Shown here: positions 56,501-64,000 of the stretch, in pieces | Position numbering within the stretch: position 1 is the stretch's first letter | How the letters are laid out: every line of letters begins with the position of its first letter | From: Chlorella sorokiniana | Lineage: Eukaryota > Chlorophyta > Trebouxiophyceae > Chlorellales > Chlorellaceae | DNA: 64,000 nucleotides | Direction of reading: 5' to 3' | Assembly (NCBI GenBank): GCA_025917655.1 | Contig: CP084615.1 | Span: 186,001-250,000, forward strand | The notes under the pieces: generated by a model | The model's database searches: none | Told to the model about the DNA's origin: nothing | Seen by the model: only the letters and a program-made list of their open reading frames with translations | Made by a program: the position numbers and the translations under genes

Positions 56501-59500
56501 CCTTGCTGCAGCTTCCAAGAAGCTGTGCGGTACCAGCTGGGCGGGCGGGGCCTGGTGGTGGTGACCGGTCAGGTGCACGACACGCCGGAAGCAGGTGTGC
56601 CCCGCGGCTCCGTGTTTCTGGCAAGAGCCACGCAGCACCCAGCCTGTGCACTCGTTGGGCTCGAGCAAGGGCCGAGTTGGATGGCAGAGGAGGCTGTGTA
56701 CCGCAAAAACAACCAGCCGGGCTGCCATTGCCACGCTGCCTTGCACATCGCTTGAAAGGTGCTCTGGCTCGCCGCGCCGCTGCCTGCCTCGCCCACGCTG
56801 CTGCCTGCCTCGCCCATGCCACTGCCCACAGGCGTGGAGTCCAACGGCGCAGGCAAGACGGCTTTGATGATGGCGCCGCTCTGGGCACTGACAGGCTCAG
56901 TGGATGCGCGGGCAGAGGCGAGCGCATGTGCCTGCATCGCCTTCACTTCCCTCCACGCACCTGTGCCGCCGCGCTCGCTGGAACCGCTGCCTTTTGTGTG
57001 AACCAACACACTGCCGTGACTTCCCCTCCTGCTGCCCCCCCCACCACCACCACACACCTTCACCGTGCAGGGCGCCGCCGCCTCGGGCGCCCGCGCCCTG
57101 CTGTCCGACATCATTCATGACGGCTCCAAGCGGGCGCGGGTGCGTGTGGAGGGCCGCGTCAACGGCGCCCCCTTTGTCGTGGAGCGCACGGCCAACCGCA
57201 GGCGAGCGGGCAGCTTCCCGCTGGGGAGGGGGCGCGGGGGGGCGCGCGCCTGCTCTTGATTGCAGTCATCTTGAGCACGCCCCTTCCCCCACCACCACCG
57301 CCACCACCGACCTCCAAACACCTTCCCCTCGCAGGAGCTCCACAGTCACTTTTGAGCTGGATGGCGAAGACCTCACCACCCAGGCAAGCCTTTACAGCCC
57401 CCCAGGGACCCACCTCACTCCCAACCCCGGCTGCCGCGTCCGGCTGCCCAGCAGGCCGGCATTCTCTTCCGTCTTGCCCCACCCGTCATGCTCTGCCACG
57501 CTGCACATTTGCGCCCCCTCCCCCTTCGAAGAAGCAGCCATCAACACAGCACCCGTCCGCCCCCATTCAAGCAGGAGAACCGGCTGACTCAGCAGCGCAT
57601 CGATGTCGCCTTGGGCGCCGAGCTGCTGGGGCGAGTGGTGTTCTACGGGCAGAGCGACGTGACGGCGCTGCTGGAGGTGGGCGGTGGGGGTTGGCTGGTG
57701 GGGGCTTGGGGTGCATTGCGGATCGCTTGCGAGGTGCAAATGTGTGTGAGATGGTGTGCCAGTGACAGCCTGTAGCCTGTGCATCGCGTTCGCACGCGCA
57801 TCTCGCGTTGGGGCGGCTTCACAGCACACACCTCTCCCACCAGTCAATGGTGTGCTTCCTGCTGTGACGCACACACCACCCCGTCTCCTCCCTAGCAGGC
57901 CTCCGACCGCGCTTTCAAGTCGGAGCTGGCGAAGCTGGTTGACCTAGAGGTGTGGGGGCGGCCAAGGAAGCCTCCAGGGCTGAGGTGGCGGCCAGGTGGG
58001 CTGGCTGGTGGGTGGGTGGGTGGGGGGGAGCTGGGTGCCTGCCCCGCACCTTCCCTCTATGCTTGCTGTGCTTCTCTGTGGTTTGTGCCTGCTGCGCTCA
58101 TGCTTTTGTCTGCAGACCTCCCACCCTCCGGCTGTGCCTGCTGCTCTTCTCTGTGGTTTGTGCTGGCTGCGCTCAAGCTTTCCTCTGCACCCCTCCATCC
58201 TTCCCGCTGTGCCTGCTGTGCTCCTCTCCGCCCCTGGCAGGCGGGACGCGCTGCGGGACGCCGCCGCCTCGCTGCGGGAGCGCTCGGCGGCGGCCGAGTC
58301 GCTGGAGCGCCAGCTGACAGCGCTGCAGGCGGCTGCCGACGAGGCGGCGGTTGCGGCTGCAGCGGCGGCGGCGGGGCTGCGTCGCGGCTGCCGAGCTGCT
58401 GGGCAGGCTGCAGGCGCAGCGTGCGGCGCTGACTGCAGCGGCGGCTGCATCGCGGGGCCAGGCTGAAGGGCTGCAAGCTGAGGCTGCGGAGCTGGAGCGG
58501 CAGCTGGAAGCCGTGCAGCAGCAGCAGCAGGAGCTACGGGTGCTGCAAGGGGACCACCTCCCTGCTCTAGATGCTTCACAGCTGGTGGCTGATGCCGAGG
58601 CGCGGCTCCAGGCAGCACAGCAGGCGCAAGCGCAGGTGCAGGGGGAGCAGCAGCAGCGGCAGTATGAGGCCTGGGCGGCGGCGGGGTCACCGCCGATGCC
58701 ACCACAGCGGCGGCGGCGGCGGGACGCTGCGGCGGCGGCGCAAGCCGAGCTGGCGGCTCTCTTGCAGCGCCACCCAGGGCTGGCTGCCAGCGCAGACAGC
58801 ACTGCTGCAGAGCAGCTGGAGGGGCTGCTTCAGGAGCTGCAGCGCCGTCTGCAGGCTGCAACGCGTGCCGAGCGCAGCCTTGCCGACGCCAGCGTGGCGG
58901 CAGCCGCGCAACAGGCCCGTGCGGCGGCGGCGCGCTCCGCTGCAAAGCGTGCTCAGCAGGATGCGGCGGCGGCAGCGGCGGCTGCTGAGCTGGCGGCCGG
59001 CCAGCTGGGAGGGGAGGCGACGGCAGCGCCGAGCGTGGAGAAGGTGCAGAAGGAGCTAAAGAGCCTGCGGCGGCGCGCAGCGGCGGCACAGCAGCGGCTG
59101 GGCGCGGCTCAAGGGCTGGCTCAGGAACGGCGGCAGCAGCTGGAAGACTTCTTGCGTCTGGCTGCAGGAGCCAGCAGCGGCGACGGCCCCGGGCGACGGG
59201 TGCAGCGGCGGAAAGCAGGGGAAGCGGCGAAAGGAGCTGCGACGGCAGTGCTTGGGGCTGAAGCTGAACCCAGCCATCTGCATGCGACAGAGGCCGGGGG
59301 CGGCAGTCCCAGCAAAGCGGTGTGCGACCGCTGCCATCAGCCCATCAGCAGAGAGCAGTTTGAGGAAAGCGCAGAGCGGCTGCGGGCGGCGGCGACGGCC
59401 GCTGAGCAGAAGCTGGCGTCGCTGCAACAGGCATGCGCGGACGCGGAGGCGGCGGCGGCCGAGGGTGTGCGGCGGCAAGAGCTGGCTGCAGCTGCCGAGG

Positions 59501-62421
59501 CGGCAACGGCAGCTTGGACAAAGGCGCAGCGTGCGGCTGCTGCTGCGGAAGGGGAGGCGCGGGCCGAGGCTGCTCGGCTGGCTGCTGCCGAAGCGGCTGT
59601 TGCAGAGGCAGAACCGGCCTTGGCAGGCGAGCAGGCCGCCGGCGCGGCGCTGCAAGACGCTGTGGTGCAGGCAGAGGCCGCGGCAGCGCTGGAGGAGCAG
59701 CACGTGATGTTGCAGCGGCAGGCCGCGGCAGCTGCCGCCGCAGAGCACGCCGCCGCCGCGCGGCAACAGGCAGCAGAGGCCGCCGCTGCCGCTGCCGACG
59801 CCGCGCTGCAGCAGCTGCAAAGAGACGCTGCGGAGGCTGCTGCTGAGGTGGCTGCAGCCCAGCAGGCGCTGGCGACGGCGCTGGAACGCGGCGGAGAGGC
59901 TGTGCGGCTGGAGCAGGCGGCGGCGCTGCTGCGAGGGCAGCTGGAACAGCTGCAGCAGCGCCGCCGCGTGTTGGAGCAGCAGCTCGCGACGGCAGCGGAG
60001 CTCTCTGAAACCCAGCTGGAGGCCGCCGCCCGCGGAGCTGAACGCAATCTGCTGCAGCGACGGCATGGAGCCGCTCCTCCCAATGGACGCAGATGATCCA
60101 GCAGCAGCAGCAGGAGCAGCAGGAGCAGCAGAGGAGGGGGACGCCGCCGCGGCGCTGGAAGCCGGGCTGGCTGCCGCCCGCGACGTCGCCGCCGCCTGCT
60201 CCGACCTGGCGCAGCGCTGGCGGTGGCACGGCGCTCAGCCCAACCTGCCCGCGCGGGACGCCGCCCTGGTGGCGGCGCAGCTGGCAGACGCGCGGCGGGC
60301 GGTGGCGGAAGCTGAGGGGAAGCAGGCGGTCCTGGATGATGAGCTGGCGCTGTGGAAGCAGGCACGCCGCTGGCTGCAGGCACAAGCAGTGCCCCAACCC
60401 ATCCGTATGCACCCTTCACAGAGACCCTATCGCACACGCTCGCCGCTGTAGCCACATGCTGCTGCACTGTAGCTGCACACTCGCAAGCTCTCCCGTCATC
60501 CTCCACGCATTCAGTCCTGCGCGCCCCCCACACACACACACCCACACACCCACACCGCACACACACACTCGCTCGCGCGCACACGCACCCACCCACAGCC
60601 CCCTTCCCTTCCGTCACACCTTTCCCTCCAGGTGGACGACTGCTTCCTGCCGCGGGGGTGCCCAACTTTGTGGTGGAGGGGGTGCTGGGCGACCTGCAGG
60701 CAGCGGCGGCACGTAACCTCAGGCGCGCACTCAGGCCCCGAGTGCTGCACTGGTTGCATTGTTTGTGTGTCTCTGTGCCGTGTGAGCTTGTGGCTCTGGC
60801 GCCGGCTGATCAGCGGCGATGCAGCCTGCCACCTGGCTTGTCTCAAGACGCTGCCTTCCCGCCTGCACCCCACCTCCCATACCCATCCACTACATACTCT
60901 TATTAACACAAACACAACAACGGATGCCCCCCATGCAGTACGCTGACGAGCGGCATGAGCCTGACGCTGAGCCCCTGCAAGCCCGCCGCCGCCGCCGCCC
61001 GCAAGCGCAAGGGGGCCGTCGACGGCGAGGCGACAGCTGGCGGCACCATTGAGCAGATTGAGAAGGTGGCCGGGGCCGGTTGGCATTGCACCGCTGCGGG
61101 AATGCCCAGCCTTCTGCTCTGCTATTGCTGCCTTTGACACCGCCTGCTGCTGTTACCTCAATTAACTGCTTTGCTACTTCACTGATCCTTTGCTGCCACC
61201 CGCCCCACTCCCCGCAGATTGTGCACGTGCGCCAGCCTGGCAGCCTGGAGATGAGGCAGCGCAGCGTGCGCCAGCTGTCGGGTGCGCCCTCTGCCGCCGC
61301 CGCCTGGCGCCCTGCAGTGCCCGCCCACCTCCCCCTTCACCGCCAGACCTTCCAGCGCCGCCAGCCGGCTGTGCCTCTCCGCCCTGCTGCTGCTGTTCCT
61401 CTTCCGCCGTGCAGCACGCCTGCTCCGGCTGCCTGCCAGGCACTTTCCCGAGGCAAAGCAAGGGCATGCAAAGCTCCTGCCGTGCTGCCCTCTTGCTGCA
61501 GGCGGCGAGCGCCGCCGCGTCGCCCTCGCCCTCGCCCTGGGCTTCAGTGAGCTGGCGGCGCAGCGCGGCCGCCTGCGCAGGTGGGTGCTCCCCTGCCTGC
61601 TTGCGCTGCGCTGCCTTTGACGCGCATCGCCGCTCGGGCATCGTCCCTGCGGCGGCGGCGGCGCCCTTCCGGCTCAGCCCATGCTCCGAGGCCTGGCCCT
61701 GGCTCCTCGCACGTCCAACCCCCACCCCTGCCCCTGCAACCTGCACCCGTCCACGGCATTGCACCCTTGCTGCTGCCTACAAGACCCTCTCTTGCTGCGC
61801 CTGTGGCTGCCCACCCTGTCCCTCCGGAGCGGGATCTCAACACCCCGCCCCCGTCCCACACCACACACACACAAGCAGACACGCACGCTACACCCGAATC
61901 CACGCCCACGCCCACATACCGTACCCACTCGCCCCCTGCAGCAACCTGATCGTTCCCCTCCTTAGCCACATATTTCACATACCCCCCTCTTGCAGCAACC
62001 TGATCGTGCTGGACGAGGTGATGCAGCACCTGGACGGCGAGGGCTGCCTGCGGGTGGCCCAGCTGCTCAAGCAGGTGCGGGGGAAGCTGCGAGGCAGGCT
62101 GGCTGCGCTGGGGTCTCCTCGCTGCCGACTGGGCTCTGCCGCTTGCATTGAAGCGGGCGGCAGGCAGCTAGACCTGGGAGGCCCTGCTTGTGTTGGCGCC
62201 TGCGCCAGTGCACCCTCCCACCCGCACCCACTCGCACTTCATCACCTCCTTCCTTGCGGTACCCCCTCCCCCGTCCTGCGGTACAGCTTCCCTACAGCTC
62301 CATCCTGGTGGTGGCCCAGGCCCACTCCCTCCTCACCCAGGCCTTTGATGCCACCGACGTCGTCGTCAAGAGCGGCGGATGTTCTATCGTGGAGCAGGGC
62401 AGCGCGGCGGCCGTGGCCTGA
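53594..62421 (+). CDS. SbcD nuclease-SbcC/Rad50-type ATPase fusion
   Basis: Twenty exons: 53594-54041, 54189-54301, 54529-54599, 54778-54937, 55178-55262, 55422-55497, 55684-56345, 56512-56567, 56832-56917, 57071-57201, 57335-57383, 57575-57676, 57899-57949, 58241-60379, 60632-60722, 60939-61065, 61218-61281, 61502-61580, 61996-62074, 62287-62421. An Arg/Ala-rich N-terminus suggests an organelle transit peptide. A calcineurin-like phosphoesterase follows (FSDLHVSH, GDFWHTRG, LPGNHD, FAHTDI, GHYHLP), as in SbcD/Mre11. Without a stop the chain enters an SMC-like ATPase: ESNGAGKT Walker A, VVFYGQSD, about 700 residues of Ala/Gln-rich coiled coil with a zinc-hook CDRC, the signature RQLSGGERRRVAL, and Walker B LIVLDEVMQHLDG. 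SbcCD cuts hairpins and processes DNA ends. Five introns have GC donors. Frame changes at seven or more G/C runs look like missing bases. The start could also be 53657 or 53666. Confidence 0.9.
55684..56345 (+). other. Exon joining the SbcD and SbcC halves
   Basis: One exon runs from the end of the nuclease half (AGQQKRLLLLDRAVGWEVAE), through an Ala-rich linker, the SbcD C-terminal region (AEFQLAIPTGLRAGDRLLL, LQLWQRYAAWQRLPAAA) into the ATPase start (LAFEAVEVEGYF). There is no stop in the followed frame. Two G/C-run corrections (near 56145 and 56272) are needed. Confidence 0.8.
59323..59334 (+). other. Zinc-hook CxxC of the SbcC half
   Basis: Encodes CDRC within KAVCDRCHQPISREQFE, in the middle of the long coiled coil. 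This is where Rad50/SbcC carries the CxxC that joins two molecules through Zn2+. Confidence 0.85.
61218..62074 (+). other. ABC signature and Walker B of the SbcC half
   Basis: Exons 17-19 encode HVRQPGSLEMRQRSVRQLSG, GERRRVALALALGF and NLIVLDEVMQHLDGEG. The signature LSGGE is split between exons 17 and 18. Walker B has LIVLDE with the catalytic Glu. Confidence 0.93.
61934..62007 (+). repeat. Duplicated acceptor and exon start (SbcC exon 19)
   Basis: GCAGCAACCTGATCGT occurs at about 61939 and again at 61992. The second copy begins the real exon 19 (NLIVLDEV). The first reads on into non-coding sequence. Confidence 0.8.
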
Positions 62422-62506
62422 TTCGGGCCCAGGGCGGCGGATGTTCTGTCGTGCAGGAGGGCTGTGGGCCGCCCGTCGCGTGATCAGGCGGCGGAATGTG
62501 CTGCAG
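62372..62506 (+). repeat. Repeats overlapping the SbcD-SbcC stop
   Basis: The last coding segment (GGCGGATGTTCTATCGTGG at ~62374) recurs with changes at ~62435 and as a shorter third copy at ~62487. Spacing is about 55-60 bp. The copies after the stop at 62419-62421 are in the 3' UTR. Confidence 0.7.
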
Positions 62507-64000
62507 CGGGCGCCAGCATGCGCCGATGGCCACCCCTATGGAGGGCTGCTATGTGCTGTTTATGCGAATGCGGCTTGTGCATGCTTAGGTGTTGCAGCCC
62601 TTACAAATGTGCAGCCAGTTACAGGTGGTCCCAGCACTGCAAAGAGCATCACTCACCACCGCCGCGCAGCAGCAGCGCCGCGCTCGCGCCGCTCAGCGCG
62701 AGCGCCCGCCGCAGCTCTTCGCGGGCGGCGCCTTCGGCCTGCCGATGGCGAGCGGCAATGTGCTGCGGCGGCGTGTCGCGGCTGCGCGGCAGCCGCCACG
62801 GCAGCTCGCCGCTCTGCCAGGATGCTCCCACGCTGCTGCAGCCCAGCTCGCTTCCCGGGCTCCAGCACTCGCCGGCTGCGCTGGACGCTGCCGGCAGCGA
62901 GAACCTGTCAGCTGCGCTTGCTGCCAGCAGCGTCAAGCGCGCAGCGGGCAAGCTCTGAAGCGAAGCTGCTGAGCTTGGGAGCAGCTCCACGCACGCCCGC
63001 TGCGACTGGCAGTACGGCGGCTGCCCAGGGGGCGTGGTGGGCGGCCCAGCAGGCGCAGCGGCACCGCGATGCCGGCTCCTCTTGTAGACCCAGGAAATCC
63101 GGCATCGATAGGCTCAGAGCCAGCAGTGGCGCTCAGGGAAGGTCCAGACGAAACCTCTCCCCCTCCGCAGGCGCTGCTGAGGGCGACAGCCGGCCGCAGC
63201 CGCAGGCGCCAGGGCTGAGCGTTGGCTGGCTGGGCCTGGCGGAGTGGGCTGCCTGGGGGCCTCCTGCTGGACTGTCGCATGCAAGGCCGCCGCCGTCGTG
63301 ACGTGCATGCGCATTAGGCTCATCAGCCGCCGCTATGGAAGCTTGCTGGCCGGTTGGCGGCGCTGTAGGGCACCTGTGTGGGCAAGCAGGGCCGGCTTGG
63401 CTGGTGTGGCCGGGCCCGTCCTGCTTGTGGCTCCCGCCCTCGTGCTCCTCCTCCGCCTCCGTCAGGCTGGCTGCAGGCAGCTGGGCTTCGACAGAAGCAG
63501 GCTGCACTGCAGGCTCAGCAGCAGCAATGCCGCCCCTGTTCAGCCCTGCCGCTGGGGCGTGAGCTGCTGCTTGGTCTGCTTGCAGCTCGCTGCTGCTATC
63601 TGCTGCGCAAGCCGCTGCCTCATCACTGCCGGTGTAGGATTCGAAGCTGTGGCTGCTGCTGGGGGCGGGCTGTCCACGCTGCAAACTGCCGCCGACGCCG
63701 CAGCTTGGCTGCTGGCAGTATCTGCAGCAGCTGCTGGCGCTGGCAGCGGCGACAAGGCAGCAGCCGCAGGCCCTTCATCATGCTCGGCCGTACTTGCGAC
63801 GGTCCCTTGCCGAGCACACGCAGCGCTCGGGCGCTACCGCCGGAAACAGCCCTCCCGGCCCTATGGCTGGCTGCCCGCTGTGTGCTGTATCGGCACCACC
63901 AGCAGCCGGCGCTGGAGTGGTGCCTTGTGGGCTCCCCCTGCCTTTGCATCGTGCACCGTGGCTGGAAAGCCAGGCACACAAGAATCGTGCACAGTGGCTG
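62422..64000 (-). CDS. Possible 3' part of a low-complexity minus-strand gene
   Basis: Open frames on the minus strand cover most of this stretch, for example 63684-63133 (SHSFESYTGSDEAAACAADS) and 62990-62649 (ending SGASAALLLRGGGE). Composition is Ala/Ser/Gln/Pro-rich with no known motif, and the frames would need splicing or corrections to join. The gene, if real, continues past the right edge. Plus-strand ORFs here are equally unsupported. Treat as weak. Confidence 0.28.

Noticed and set aside
53594-62421. Two separate genes, SbcD then SbcC
   Set aside because: No stop or convincing new start lies between the last SbcD block and the first SbcC block; the linking exon 55684-56345 reads through after two G/C-run corrections like those seen everywhere here.

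Overview
The window looks like nuclear DNA of a trebouxiophyte green alga of the Chlorella type. This is inferred from very high GC, short exons split by dense 50-500 bp introns, plant-type gene content (PICKLE-like CHD, PP2-A10-like, ICME, penta-EF) and TGTAA motifs after several stops. No bacterial operon, rRNA, tRNA, virus-like element or transposon was recognised. Exon models were built by hand from splice signals plus conservation of known families, so exon edges are predictions.

Layout, left to right. (-) 5' part of a CHD3/PICKLE-type chromatin remodeller (1-1605). (-) translation factor eIF3j (2191-3495). (+) CCR4-NOT subunit NOT2 (4132-7651). (+) a 27-exon protein joining a voltage-sensor-like membrane region to a class I cyclic-nucleotide phosphodiesterase (8134-18404). 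(-) CaMK-like Ser/Thr kinase (19556-24471). (+) PP2-A10-like membrane protein (25858-28141). (+) isoprenylcysteine methylesterase (28572-32677). (+) a tandem array of three diverged genes for secreted cysteine-rich proteins (33102-42024). (-) five-EF-hand protein (42909-45176). (-) unrecognised coiled-coil, probably nuclear protein (46112-51542). (-) small unrecognised gene (52785-53519), head to head with (+) a very long gene (53594-62421) encoding an SbcD-type nuclease fused to an SbcC/Rad50-type ATPase. The last 1.6 kb is low-complexity and may hold the 3' part of a minus-strand gene.

The items most worth following are the SbcD-SbcC single-chain fusion, the S4-like segment joined to a phosphodiesterase, and the tandem family of secreted CxxC-rich proteins, for which I know no name. 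Several genes fit Ca2+/cyclic-nucleotide/lipid-modification signalling (phosphodiesterase, kinase, penta-EF, ICME), but I see no evidence that they form one pathway; neighbouring genes here seem mostly unrelated.

Two features run through the whole window. First, conserved domains repeatedly change frame at runs of G or C, nearly always as if one base were missing; this is most likely an assembly artefact, and protein models must allow for it. Second, about 14 of roughly 113 inferred introns begin with GC rather than GT, far above the usual rate of about 1%. Introns are also often G/GT-rich at the 5' end and C/CA-rich at the 3' end, and three carry degenerate copies of the adjoining exon edge.
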